Positions 35,330 to 47,334 of a stretch of 64,000 nucleotides of DNA are shown one piece after another (position 1 is the stretch's first letter; the number at the start of each line of letters is the position of its first letter). Under the pieces are notes generated by a model. The model had not been told where the DNA came from. It saw only the letters and a program-made list of their open reading frames with translations, and made no database searches. Location of the stretch: the NCBI GenBank assembly GCA_051530055.1, contig CM121341.1, forward strand, positions 11,966,001 through 12,030,000, written 5' to 3'. Source of the DNA: Neoechinorhynchus agilis (Eukaryota > Acanthocephala). A program made the position numbers and the translations under genes.

Positions 35330-36660
35330 CGTTTTTATTTGTATTCAAAAACGCAAAGTACTTTACAATGAATATTCAGTGTAATTCCTTCCCAAATATT
35401 TTGCGTTTTTTAACTTGTATTCAAAAACGCAAAATACTTGACAGCAAATGTCCAGTAGAATTCCTTCACAAATATTTTGCGTTCGTTATTTTGTATAAAA
35501 ACGGCAAAATACTTGATAACAAATGTTCAGTGGAATTTCTTCATAAATATTTCACGATTTTAATTTTTTTTAAAAAAAAAGCAAAGTACTTTAGAAACAA
35601 AATTTCTGCGTACATCCTTCAGAAATATTTTGCCTTTTTAAACAGCATTAAAAAAGTCATAGTACTTGACATCGAATGTTAAGTTTAATTCGTAGTAAAA
35701 ATATTTTTCGTTTTTAAATGTTTATTTAAAAAGGCAAAGGGCTAGACATCGAATCTTTAGTGGAATTACTTCGCAAATATTTTACTTTGTTATATTTTTA
35801 TTAAAAAGGCAAAGAACCTGATGTAGAATGCGAAGTGAAATTCCTTCAGGAAGATTTTCTGTTTTTAATTTATATTAAATTAAGAAAACTACTTGACCAC
35901 GAATGTTCGGTGGAATTAATCTAGAAATATTTTACTTTTTGAACTTGTATTCCAAAACGCAAAGTTCTTGACAACGAATGTTGAGTTAAATTGCCTCACA
36001 AATTTTTTTCGTATCTTAACTTGTATAAAAGTTTCTGACAAAAAATGTTTAGTAGAATTCCTTGACAAATATTTTGCGTTTTTTAACTTGTATTCGAAAA
36101 CGCAAAATACTTGACAACAAATGCTCAGTAAAATTCTTTAACAAACATTTTGCGTTTTTTATATTTTTTTTATTAAAAATGCGAAGATCTTGACAAAAAA
36201 AATTCAGTGGAATTCCTTCACAAATATTTTACGTTTTCGAAATTTGTATTCAAAAACTTTGTATTTCACAACGAATATTAAGTGGAATTCCTTCACAAAT
36301 ATTTTGCGTTTTTAAATTTGTATTAGAAATGGCAAAGTGCTTCAAAGAAAATGTTCAGTGGAATTCTTTGACAAATATTTTGCGTTTTTAGCTTGTATTC
36401 AAAAAGGCAAAGTACTTGACAACAAATGTTAAGTGAAATTATTTCAGGAAGATTTTCTGCTTTTTAATTTATATTAAGAAAATACTTGACCACGAATGTT
36501 CAGTGGAATTCCTATGGAAATATTTTACGCTCTACATTTATATTAAAAAGAGCAAAAGAACATGACAACGAATTTTCAGAGGAATTCCTTGAGAAATATT
36601 TTGCGTCTTTTAACTTCTATTAAAAAAATACAAGACTACGAATTTTCAGTTTTTTGAGGA
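35330..36660 (+). repeat. ~76 bp satellite array (plus orientation)
   Basis: About 17 diverged units. The consensus core is GGAATTCCTTCACAAATATT, TTGCGTTTTTAACTTGTATT and CAAAGTACTTGACAACGAAT; ACTTG anchors fall at 35436, 35511, 35588 and 35663. It is AT-rich and non-coding. Open frames across it come from the repeat period and are not genes. Confidence 0.85.
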
Positions 36661-36689
36661 CAAAATTCCATTACACTTTTTGTTACACA

Positions 36690-38262
36690 CTCAACAACAA
36701 AACGTTTAAACAATCACCACCGTCCACGAAGAAGAGGCATTGCACTCCCCTCAGTGGTCACGACCACGCTCACTGCGTTTCCTCTTTGGATCGCGAGACC
36801 AATGTTTTGGCGTAGGAAGGCACCAGCTCTTGTATTTCCTGTCTTGGCCTGGAGTCTACTCGATAACTCCTTCGTAAATCCAAGTGCCGAGCTACCGAGC
36901 GCACCATGAGACCTACTTAATTCTCTATATTTCGCCACCTTTCGGTCCTCCGCAACAGTAGCCGCTCCCCCGGGGACTGCACCACAAACCTCCTGTTATT
37001 TGCCGCGAACGTGTCTACACACGTGGAGTCCCAGAGAAGACATTTGGCTTCTCGCAACGGGAATACGGTGACGCTATCCGTACGACGACCATCTAGCCTG
37101 CACAGGTTGCTTGGCTTTAAACATTTTGGGACGTTCACCGTATTTAGGGCACGCGAAATTATGTCGCTCAATTCAGCATGCCGTGAGAAACGACCCCCTG
37201 ATTTGTTGCAAACAAGACCATGTCTTCCCAGTGGAACCACGGTCATTCCACAGCGGCAACGAAGTTCGACACAAATTGGTAGACCTAATCTTAGGGACAC
37301 TCCGATCAAAACTGCATCGTCTACGAGGAGTGTTCCCACGGATGCAATGGGTAGGGCTTCCAATCATGCTCCCGATTCTCTTGTAGAGACTGCCAGCAAT
37401 CTAGCCCGGTCTACCCCGTTGCGAGAGCCTGAAATTAGAGAATTATGAGTTCGGTTAACTAAATGTTTATCCTAGATAGACTGCTTGAGGCCATTTACGG
37501 GAACTTGGTTGTAAGCCGTCTTCTCCCACCACCCCTGGACCGCTACTAGAAATTCGTCCGTTAAACAGAACATGTATCTTAATATACGTTTTACCAGATC
37601 CTGACTCCCTTCGAATGATCCTAAAAATGCGGGCAACGGCACATCTACAGTTTTTCGAATACCCAAGCCACCGGACGATACAGGCAATGAAGCTTGTCAC
37701 CAGGCCTCGTCTGATTGCTGGATATATAAAATGTGCTCGAAACACGCCTTCACAATGTCATCAAGCTTCTTTAATTTATCGACGTGTTTGAAGGTAGCCG
37801 TACGCAGTTTACAAAGTAGTTTCGGGATGAAGAGGGTATTCTTGATCAGGAATAGAGCCTCGTGTGACGAAAGTTCCCTGGCTCTATCGCACAGCATCGT
37901 GATGTTCGGGAGTAGATGGTCGATTTCATTTTCCACATTAGAATCAAAAACGCAGCTCCCTAGAAGACTCAGCCGGTCAAGAGTGATCAGTTCTAAACCG
38001 GGTGCCAGATTTCGAAAACCTTGGATGATTTCGCTCTGCGCTGACTCGTCTTCGATGTTCATTACCAACAGTTCGCATTTCCCTGCATTAAGCTCAACGC
38101 CCAATCTCGCAGTCTCGCTTACGGGTGTCTCCAGATGGCGCAGTACGACGGAGGGATCACCTCCGAGCGTAGCGTCGTCCAGGTACCAAGCGTTAAAGCT
38201 GGACTGGAGAGATAGTGCGCTATTGAATTCACTGCAAGGGAGAACGTGATTGGACCATTTTG
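36690..38262 (-). mobile_element. LINE-B copy, 5'-truncated, inserted in the satellite
   Basis: On the minus strand it starts near RT motif C (NAWYLDDATLGGD) and runs to the element's 3' end: ELNAGKCELLVMN, TLDRLSLLGSCVFDSN, ALFLIKNTLFIPK, VSSGGLGIRKTVDVPLPAF, LRCRCGM...GRHGLVCNKSGGR, CRLDGRRTDSVTVFPL, LLWDSTCVDTF. Several frameshifts. It is clearly the same family as 3.1-6.2 kb but a different, more decayed lineage. 5' truncation is usual for LINE insertions. Confidence 0.85.
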
Positions 38263-38745
38263 CAGGTTAAATGCAAATATAAAATATCGGACTAAGCAAA
38301 TCACACCTCCGACATCAAAATCATAAGTACCTTAAGCTAACTGTTTTATAAATAAAATCCGTACATTCACGATAACTCGTTTATTATTCTAAAATATAAG
38401 TCCAACGCCAAATTATTATCGATTTAATTAGACAATAATGCGTCAACGTCGACATCTGCGCCTTCCTCCATTATAGCATCCTGGTCGCCGGTATGGGTAG
38501 CATCGGGGAGGACAAAACAATCTACGGATACAACGAAACAAAAGTCCAAAACACATCCCGGGCGAAGTTCGAAAATGCTTGCTTGTTTCCTGCTCCACCA
38601 TAAAAGATTGTTATTTATTTCAAGTGATTACTCACTTGAATTGTTTCAAAAGTACACGCATGATTCAAGGTTCCATTGTTTTAGTTACCAAAAACCGAAT
38701 TTTTCAATAGCTTTGAAAAGTGAGCTGCGTAAATCGTCGATGTTC
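38262..38745 (+). repeat. X repeat, copy 2 (left arm of inverted duplication)
   Basis: Nearly identical in reverse complement to 39330-39815 and close to copy 1. It starts at the LINE-B junction with TTTTGCAGGTTAAATGC. Confidence 0.8.
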
Positions 38746-38859
38746 TAAAGACGTAAATAATATTTAAAGTAAAAATAATTACGGAAAGATTGTTCATTAT
38801 AAATGTTATATGAAAAAAGGCCAAGATTTCAACTGAATTATCCTTGAACAACTTTTTGT

Positions 38860-39065
38860 GCTTTTTATTTGTATTCAAAAACGCCAAGTACTTTATAGTG
38901 AATATTCAGTGTAATTCCTTCCCAAATATTTTACGTTTTTAACTTGTATCAAAAAAGGCGAAGCACTTGATTACAAATGTCCAGTCGAATTCCTTCACAA
39001 ATATCTTACGTTCTTTAATTTGTATTAAAAAACGCAAAGTACTTGACAACGAATGTTTAGTGGTA
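38860..39065 (+). repeat. ~76 bp satellite, short array (plus)
   Basis: About 2.5 units following X copy 2, ending abruptly at GAATGTTTAGTGG where G+T-rich DNA begins. Confidence 0.75.
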
Positions 39066-39307
39066 GGGGTGGGTTCTTAAAGGGTGATATTGTATTTGTG
39101 CCCATGCGGTGGTTTGTTTAGTTATGTTTGGGTGTGTGTTTTCAGGTTTGTTGTGTTTTTTGCGGAGGTGTGAATTGACGTTCTAGCTATGAGAGTGTTG
39201 AATTTAGAGTTCTTAGTTTGTGGGTTATTTTAATGGTAGTATTGTTTTTAATTATGTTCATTTTTAAAACATGGGATTTTTATTCGGTACTTAGGTATTA
39301 TATCGAC
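39066..39307. other. G+T-skewed insert, possibly mitochondrial-derived
   Basis: The plus strand is strongly G+T-rich (GTTTAGTTATGTTTGGGTGTG), unlike the flanking A+T satellite and like the coding strand of the mitochondrial fragment at 47-49 kb. No protein is recognised. Its right end, CGGTACTTAGGTATTATATC (39285 onward), recurs inverted at 49291-49313, next to that mitochondrial fragment. Confidence 0.35.
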
Positions 39308-39329
39308 CACGGCAAGGAAGTCCCCGAAG

Positions 39330-39815
39330 TCGACAATTTACGCAGCTCACTTTTCAAAGCTATTGAAAAATTCGGCTTTTGGTAACTAAAACAATGGAAC
39401 CTTGAATCATGCGTGTACTTTTAAAACAATTCAAGTGAGTAATCACTTGAAATAAATAACAATCTTTTATGGTGGAGCAGGAAACAAGCAAGCATTTTCG
39501 AACTTCGCCCGGGATGTGTTTTGGACTTTTGTTTCGTTGTATCCGTAGATTGTTTTGTCCTCCCCGATGCTACCCATACCGGCGACCAGGATGCTATAAT
39601 GGAGGAAGGCGCAGATGCCGACGTTGACGCATTATTGTCCAATTAAATCGATAATAATTTGGCGTTGGACTTATATTTTAGAATAATAAACGAGTTATCG
39701 TGAATTTACGGATTTTATTTATAAAACAGTTAGCTTAAGGTACTTATGATTTTGACGATGGAAGTGTGATTTGCTTAATCCTGTATTTTATATTTGTATT
39801 TAACTCGCAAAATAT
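39330..39815 (-). repeat. X repeat, copy 3 (right arm of inverted duplication)
   Basis: An inverted, almost identical copy of 38262-38745. The decayed gene-like frame (ALLSN-stop end, AATAAA-like signal after it) reads on the plus strand here. Confidence 0.8.
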
Positions 39816-39829
39816 TATTGAGGGAATTT

Positions 39830-39933
39830 AACTAAAAATTCGTTGTCATGTTCTTATACTTTTCTAATGCAAATGTAAAACGTAAAATATTCTCGAGGGA
39901 ATTCCACTGAACATTTGTTGTCAGGTACTTCGC
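39830..39933 (-). repeat. ~76 bp satellite (minus), left of the LTR element
   Basis: Inverted satellite units, interrupted by the Ty3-type insertion and resuming at 44316. Confidence 0.75.
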
Positions 39934-40052
39934 TGTGGTAAGTACGCTATTGATTGGGCTAGCGTAAATGGGCATAAAATAGTGTGTGTTGTACAAAAAC
40001 AGTTTTGTTGGAATAAAGAGGTCCGCTGTTTGGTTCATCCACCATGTCAACA
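39934..40052 (+). repeat. 5' LTR (119 bp)
   Basis: Starts TGTGGTAAGTACGC, ends CATGTCAACA, with the same length and ends as the 3' copy. It has an AATAAA-like signal inside. It is short for a Ty3 LTR. Confidence 0.9.
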
Positions 40053-43000
40053 TCTGGCGGGACAGCAAAAGGTGTGGATGGAAGAGATGTTCAAAATGGT
40101 GTCCAAGGCCCAGATTGAACAGAAAAATGTGATACGGGGAGCATAGATAACCCCATTCCGCACTTTCGATGGAGTCGAGAACTGGGCCGAGTACGTAGAA
40201 CAAGCCGAAGCCCACATGGAAATCAATGGAATCAAAGAAAGCGACGAAGAAAAGCGTAGATCCTGTCTATTGGCCTGGGTGGGTCCAAAGATTTACACAG
40301 AGCTAAAGAAGATGGTAGCTGGCCGACCGTTCGACGAAGTCAGCTATGTAGATGTCAAGTCGCTGATTGACGCTTACGTAGCACAGCCAATGCACCAGAT
40401 AACGGCGCACTACCTCTTTAGAACATGCCGTAAAGCAGAAGGACAAACTCAGGCCGAGTGGGCTACAGCACTACGAGGAGCTGCACGAGGATGCGGTTTC
40501 TACAACAAGGAAGTTAAGGATGAACGATCAGCGGTCGACGAAAGGATTAAGGATCATATAATCGTGGCGACACCCTCGAAAGCTTTAAGAAAAGCTGCGA
40601 TGCAAGGCAAGGATTCAGCATCATTGGAGGAAGTCTTAAAGATTGCCGAAGCGATCGAGGTAGCAGAAAAGGCGAGTGAGCTGTTATGTGATTCAAAAAG
40701 TAACGAGCGTTCGGATCAAAGAGGAGAGGTCGAGGTTGATCGAATAATAAGAAGTCAAAGGTTCACAAGGAAATCAGAGGATAAGCGAGTACAAGAACCG
40801 AAAGAGTTCGGTAATCGATGTGGAAAGTGCGGATTCGTTCATCGAGATAAAGTTCAATGTCCGGCAAGTAGAGGAAAATGTTACAAGTGTGGTATTAGCG
40901 GACATTTTGCCCGAATGTGTAGAAAAGCGTGGGTGAGACAAGCAGAAGCGGTAAAAGGAGCGCAGCCTAGAGAGGATGAGTGGGAACTTTAGAAAGATTG
41001 GTTGTTATGGGCTGATCTGCACTGCAAATGACGAGGGTAATCGAGCAGAAATAACGGCGAGGGTCGATGGATGTCAAGTGACAATGAATTTTGATACTGG
41101 CGCGGAAGTTAGTATCATCGACGAGGATATGTGGAATAAGATCGGAAAGCCGAGTTTGAAAGCGACGAAGCGATTGAAGGCGTTTGGAGGATCCGAAATC
41201 GACTGTCTGGGCAAGTGCAAAGTGAGAATCGAAACAAGAGGGATAAAGAAGAATACAGTGGTGCACGTGGTAAAAGGAACGAAGGGATGTTTATGGGGGA
41301 TTGACTGGATAAAGCTGTTTGATATGGAGTTACCCCCTTCAGTGATCGTCAGGGGAATAAAGACCGTACAGGAGTCAGTGGATGAGATGCTAAAACAGTT
41401 TGAAGTACTTTTCGAGGAGAAGTGTACCCCCATCAGGAATTTCAGAGTAACACTGCCGATTGCAGACGGTGCTCAGCCCACGTGGATACCAGCGAGGAGA
41501 GTACCGTGGGCATTACAGGATGCGGTAGTTAAAGAAATGGAACGATTGACGAACAAGGGGGTATTGGAACGAGTGGAGACAGGCGACACAAATTTAGAAT
41601 GGGGAACCCCTATGGTCATCACGAAGAAAAGTAATGGACAAATACGAATCTGTGCGGATTTCAGAATCACCGTCAATAAAGCTTAAAGGCAGGACAGCTA
41701 TCATATGCCAACTTTCGACGACATGCTACAGAGATTGGGGAATGGCAAGAAGTACTCTACTATTGATTTATCGGATGCTTACTTGCAGTTAGAGGTGGCA
41801 GACGACCATAGGAAACTCCTAAATATATCGGCTCCATGGGGATTGTTCCGGTACCGGAGGATGCCGTTCGGACTAAGTTGCGCTCCGCAGATATTCCAGA
41901 AATTTATAGACAATTTGTTGATAGATATCCCAAGTACCGGAGCTTATCTCGACGATATAATCATCTCTTGAAAGAATGACGCAGAACATCTCCAAAATTT
42001 AAAGGCAGTGCTCGAGCGACTTGAGGAGGCAGGGATAGGCATCAAAAGAGATAAATGTAGATTTATGGAAGCACGGGTGAGATATTTGGGGCACAGCTTA
42101 GAAGACGGGAAAATAAAACCGCAAGGAGAAAAGGTGACTGCGATAACGTCGGCGCGATACCCACGAAATAAAAAAGAGCTTAAGTCGTTCATCGGTATGG
42201 TCAACTATCTAGAACGCTTCATTCCCGAATTGCAATCTCACTGCAGGGGATTGTATGCGTTACTGAAACAAGGAGTTCCGTGGAAATGGGGAAAGTATGA
42301 GAAGGACATCTTCGATGGAGTAAAGCGAGCCGTCCAAAATCACAAGGTATTAGTACCTTTCGATATCAAAAGAATGACTGTGCTGACATGCGACGCAAGC
42401 GAAGAAGGAATTGGTGCGGGATTGTTCCATAAGAAGGAAGATGGGAGCAAAGAACCGATCATGTTTGTATCCCGGACACTTACCTCAGCGGAAAAGAAAT
42501 ACGCGACTATAGAAAAGGAAGCTTTAGCAATCGTCAGCTCGATCAAGAGGTTCCACCAACTCTTATATGGACATCGATTCATCTTAGAGACCGATCACAA
42601 ACCCCTGAAGCATATTTTTGGAATGCGGACAGATTTGTCCAAGATGACGAATATTCGACTGGTACGCTGGGGCCTGTTCTTGAATCAATACGACTTTGAG
42701 ATCGAATATGTTCAAGGGGTCGAGAACAAACGTGCTGATTTTTTGTCGAGATTTCCGGTAGACCCTCCAAAGCAGAAATACTCGGAGGAGGAGACAATAA
42801 CGCTACGAATGGTGCAAGAGGAGAAGGTGGAGGCTTGCGGTTTAACGAAGTCAAGATTGAAAGCGGAATCGATTAAAGATCGTCAACTGGTAAGGATTGG
42901 ACGATATTTGCAGCTCGGATGGCCGAAAATGATGCTCGATACGGACAGGCAGTTCGCTACCCGAGCAGATGAGTTATCCTGCGAAACGGCATTGTCATGC

Positions 43001-44196
43001 ACTTACAAAGAATTGTAGCCCATCTTCTCTGAGAAAGGAAGTGTTAGATATGTTACATCGTGGTCATCCAGGAATTGAAGGCACAAAAGCTCTATGCCGA
43101 CATTACGCATGGTGGCCCGGTATAGAGGATGACATACGGCGGAAGGTAGAAGGTTGCGAAAGGTGCCAAATAGCCCGACCAAATATTCAACAACTGCCGC
43201 TTATACCGTGGGACTATCCGGCGGAAGTGTGGGAGCGCGTGCACATCGATTTGGCGGGACCGACAAACTCCAAGATGTATTTGGCGATCCTAGATGCAAG
43301 GAGTAAGTGGCCCGAGGTTTGGTTCTTCAATACATGCAAAATAACATCTGAAATGGTGGTCGATCGGACGAGGGAAACATTTGCTCGATTCGGGACTCCA
43401 AAGAAAATTGTGAGCGATAACGGGCCTCAATTTATGTCACAACAGTTCAAGGCGTTTTGCGAAGAAAATGGGATCGAGATCATAAAGGCGAGTCCTTACC
43501 ACCCACAAACGAATGGGTTGGTAGAACGATTCATAGGAACCCTTAAACGACGCGGAATGGCAGGGGAAGGAATGGATACTCGAAGGGCACTTACGGAATT
43601 TCTACAAACATACAGAAACACGCCTCATGCAATCACAGGAAAAGCTCCAGCAGAAATGATGTTAGGGAGGAGGATGAATACAGTGTTCGACAATATCAGA
43701 CCAAATACAGAGGAAACAGTGCGAGACAGGACAGCGCGAAGACAGAGGCAGAGACCGGATGGGCGTTATTGCGAGTTTGGGAAGGCAATGAAGTGTGGTG
43801 GAAAAAGGAAGAGCTGGGAAATGGCAAAAGGGAGTCGTGGAGCAACGATCAGGACCGGTGTCCTATCGAATCGTCGATAAAAACGGAACGCAAAATAGGG
43901 CGCACGGGGATTTCGTGAGGCAAAGAGAAGGCTACGAAGAATGTGAACAAGAAAAGGATAATGTAAGCATAAAGGTTGAAGAGGAAGAACTTCAAAGGAA
44001 GGTAGAGTTCGATGCAGAAGATGCAGGTGAAGTCACGAAATCAGAGCAGGCCGAGACGCAACCGAAGTTAAAGAAAAACGAAGACCGAGAGCACGCAACA
44101 CCTTTCTTAAGGAGAAGTCAACGTCATCGGAGGCCTCCTATACGGCCGTACGACGAATACCGCAAAATAGGTTAGGAATTTGCGGGGGGGAGGAAA

Positions 44197-44315
44197 TGTG
44201 GTAAGTACGCTATTGATTGGGCTAGCGTAAATGGGCATAAAATAGTGTGTGTTGTACAAAAACAGTTTTGTTGAAATAAACTGGTCCGCTGCTTGGTTCA
44301 TCCACCATGTCAACA
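44197..44315 (+). repeat. 3' LTR (119 bp)
   Basis: Matches 39934-40052 except for about four sites. It is preceded by a purine-rich tract and followed by the TTCGC target duplicate. Confidence 0.9.
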
Positions 44316-45165
44316 TTCGCCTTTTTCAATACAAATTTAGAAACGCAAAATAATTTTGAAGGAATTTAACTGAACATTCGTTGTCAAGTACTTTGCATTT
44401 TTAATACGAATCAAAATATGCAAAAGATTTGTGAAGGAATTTAACTGAACATTCGTTGTCAAGTACTTTGCGATTTTAATGCAAATTGAAAAACGTGAAA
44501 TATTTTTCAAGGATTTCCACGGAACATTCGTTGTCAAGACCTGTGCGTTTCTGAGTACAATTTTGAAGCGGAAAATACTTCTGATGAAATTTCAATGAAC
44601 ATTCGTTGTCAATTGCTTTGCGTTTATGAATACAGATTAAAAATCTAAAATATTTTTCGAACAATTCCGGTGAACATTCGTTGTAAAGAGCTTTGCGTTT
44701 CTGACTACAAATTAAAATACGCAAAAAATTTGTGAAGGAAGTCCGCTGAAGATTCGTTGTGAAGTATTTTCCATTTTTTAATAAAAATTGAAAAACGTAA
44801 AATATTTGTGAGGCAATTTCGCTCAACACTCCTTGTCTAGAACTTTGCGTTTTGGAATACAAGTTCAAAAACGTAAAATATTTCCAGTGGAATTCTACTG
44901 AACATTCGTGGTCAAGTAACTTTCGTAATTTAAAATGAATTAAAAAACAGAAAATCTTCCTGAAGGAATTTCATTTAACATTCGATGTCAAGTTCTTTGC
45001 CTTTTGAACAAAAAATATAATAAAATATTTGCGAAGGAATTCCACTAAACACTTGATGTCTAGTACTTTGCCTTTTTGAATAAAAATTTAAAAACGAAAA
45101 ATATTTTTACTACGAATTAAACTTAACATTCGATGTCAAGTACTATGAATTTTTTAATGCTGGGG
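44316..45165 (-). repeat. ~76 bp satellite array (minus), right of the LTR element
   Basis: About 11 diverged inverted units (GAACATTCGTTGTCAAGTAC, TTTGCGTTT). With 39830-39933 it forms one array split by the LTR element, in the opposite orientation to 35.3-36.7 kb. Confidence 0.85.
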
Positions 45166-45600
45166 GAGAGGAGTAAGGGAGGTCGGGCCGAATAAAAATG
45201 GAGACCACCTCCTACGCAATCGTCTCTGTAAGAGTGGAAAGTGTAGCCAGGTATCCAGGCGATGTCGGAATTGGAGGAGTACAACCAGGTTTCCACAATG
45301 ACCAGAATGTCTGCGTTGGCGGTAGTGGCTAAAAGTGAAAGATGATCTATTTTTGGTAAGACTTCTTATGTTAGTGAAATGAATGGAGAGAAATGGCTGT
45401 TTGAAAGAGCTTGAAGGGGATGTAGTTTGCGGGAGTTGGCTGGTGGAAGAGTTGGGTGAATATGTTACGGAGCGAATTTTGAGTGAGCGGCAATGCTTGA
45501 TCTCAACGATAACTCTTGACAAACTCTTCGTTGTCGTCCATATCGGCATCCGTCGCGGAATCGATAGTGATGTCCGACGTTTAAGTTTTCTTAACCCGCT
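45165..45600 (-). mobile_element. LINE-D 5' piece with endonuclease start
   Basis: Read on the minus strand across frames: FTNIRSL, ADILVIVETWLYSS, WIPGYTFHSYRDD, GGGLHFYS. This is the opening of an AP-endonuclease of a LINE-A-like clade. The upstream ~190 bp match the piece at 46358-46560. It is truncated at the satellite boundary. Confidence 0.6.
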
Positions 45601-45619
45601 TCTTAGGCACCTATGAATT

Positions 45620-46195
45620 AAACGTATTGTACGATTCCGCTCACCCTCATCTTTACCTTCTCAAACTCCTCCGGCGTCTCGGCGTATCCCCTAAACACCT
45701 TGCTCACTTTTATCTCTCTGCCATCCTTTCTATCCTTACATGCGCCTTCCCCACTTTACTCGCCCTTTCCACCAATGCTCTCCATTCCCTCGAAACCTTC
45801 CACAAGAGAGCAGCGAGATAATGCGGTTCTTCACTCCCTCCCCTCGACGCCCACCTCCACTCCATTTTCTCTCAACCCCCTACACAATTTTCTTCCTTCA
45901 TCTCTAAATACTCTTCGTTCGTAAACACCCGTAACCCAGACCTTTTTTCATCCTCCCCGCGCTCGTACCACCCTCTACCAAAAATCTTTCCTCCCCCAAG
46001 CCCAGTCTTTCCTTAACAACCGGAGAACAAGGAAAGACTCCCAATAGGTCATCTCCTGTAAAACTCCTTCAAAGACAAGTCCCACCTCCCTGCCTCAACA
46101 TCCGACATCCAGACATCTTCAGCAAAGATAGATGCTGGCAAGTGTATGGATCGTACTTTTCTTAAATTAATAAAACGTGTTTATATAAATAAGAC
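45620..46195 (+). mobile_element. LINE-D 3' piece (RT C-terminus and 3' end)
   Basis: The frame LYLLKLLRRLGVSPKHLAHF, LSAILSILTCAFPTL, LETFHKRAA is the post-RT thumb/tail of a CR1-like LINE. The 3' end ATTAATAAAACGTGTTTATA matches that at about 50740-50760. Frameshifts are present. Confidence 0.6.
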
Positions 46196-46357
46196 TGCAA
46201 GAGATAGCAAGACAAAAGCTTCAATTGGCCGAAAGAATAAAAATGACGACGACTTTGCGGCATTAATCATTTAAGTGGAAATTTATCAAGTTTTGCATAT
46301 GACAAAGCAATAAACCGAGTAACAAAACGAACCACGTGCTAGGAAAATGTCTAAAAA

Positions 46358-47135
46358 TTGGCTAAAAGTGAAAGATGATCTATTTTTGGTAGCAGACTTT
46401 TTATGTTAGTGAAAATAATCGATGGAAATTGCTGTATGAAAGAGCTTGAAGGGGATGTAGTCTGCGGGACTTGGCTGGTAGAAGGGTTGGATATGTTTCT
46501 GAGCGGATTTTGAGTGAGTGGCAATGTTTGATTCTGCCAACGTACAGTGGGGATTTTCGGATGTGTCCAAAATTTACATGTGAGTTCTGAGAGTAGGTTT
46601 AGGTTTGTAATAAGTTAGTGGAAGGGGAGAGAAGACGGTTGTGAATGGGCGAATGATGGATGGAGTTCACAGTTTGAAGTGAGCGGTTTAGGTATATTCG
46701 GTATGGTAGAGAGGAATTGACAAGAAGCGCTTTTGAAGGAAGGAGGATGCGGTGTTTGGTAGATGTAAAGTGATTTTGAGTTGACGAGGACGGGGTCCAT
46801 TAGAGTTTTTGTTGGGGATGTGTTGAAAGTAGACCGGGGAAGGAAAGAGAAAAAAGGATTCGGGAAAGAGTTGTCGACAGACAATATTAAGGTGATGAAT
46901 GTAATCTTTCTGAAGGTCTAATCTGGATAATGTTGTGATTTGGGAGATACCTGAGAGGAAGATGTTAATTGTAGGTCCGTAGTTGGATGATATGTTATGA
47001 TAGTTTTCGTTGATGCAGGCCTGTTGCGGTGTTTGTTGAGGAAGATTGGTTTTGTGGTAGGCATCAGTGGTGGAGGTGGAGGAAATAATGGTATTGTGGA
47101 CGAAGATTTTTGCGTAGTCTTTCGCACATGCGCGC
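46358..47135 (-). mobile_element. LINE-D 5' region with ORF1-like Pro-rich frames
   Basis: The minus strand carries Pro/Ser/Thr-rich frames (SSSTIPLFPPPPPLMPTT; PRSTFNTSPTKTL) followed by SIIFTNIKSLLPKIDHLSL, the beginning of the endonuclease. The 46358-46560 part is repeated at 45330-45520. It is a broken copy. Confidence 0.5.
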
Positions 47136-47334
47136 TATTTTTTATTAAAAAATTTTAAATTTTAAAAAATTTTTACAATAAAATTTGAACTTTTATTTGT
47201 AGAACATAAAAAAAGTGCAAAACGTGCAATCATCACCGTCCACTCTTTTGAATCATATATCAGCATCAAGAATATATATCAATATAGAAAAATCACTGCT
47301 GCTTTGCACACACTATAAAAAAAGGGAATTAAAT

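Larger units (their letters stand above)
39934..44315 (+). mobile_element. Ty3-type (Metaviridae) LTR retrotransposon, near full length
   Basis: A fossil element of 4.38 kb with all expected parts in order: 119 bp LTR, gag region (about 40.1-41.0 kb, ending in two zinc knuckles), protease and reverse transcriptase/RNase H region (about 41.0-43.0 kb), integrase with zinc-binding N-terminus and DDE core (about 43.0-43.9 kb), a purine tract (44182-44196) and the 3' LTR. TTCGC flanks both ends (39929-39933 and 44316-44320) as target duplication. The architecture and integrase wording resemble K02A2.6-like nematode elements. It looks structurally whole but carries roughly three to five reading-frame breaks. 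The two LTRs differ at only about 3-4% of sites, so insertion was fairly recent and later than the satellite it sits in. Confidence 0.9.

Noticed and set aside
35368-35682. Open frame of ~104 codons in the 35 kb region
   Set aside because: It lies wholly in the ~76 bp satellite and arises from the repeat period (75-77 bp, close to a multiple of three).
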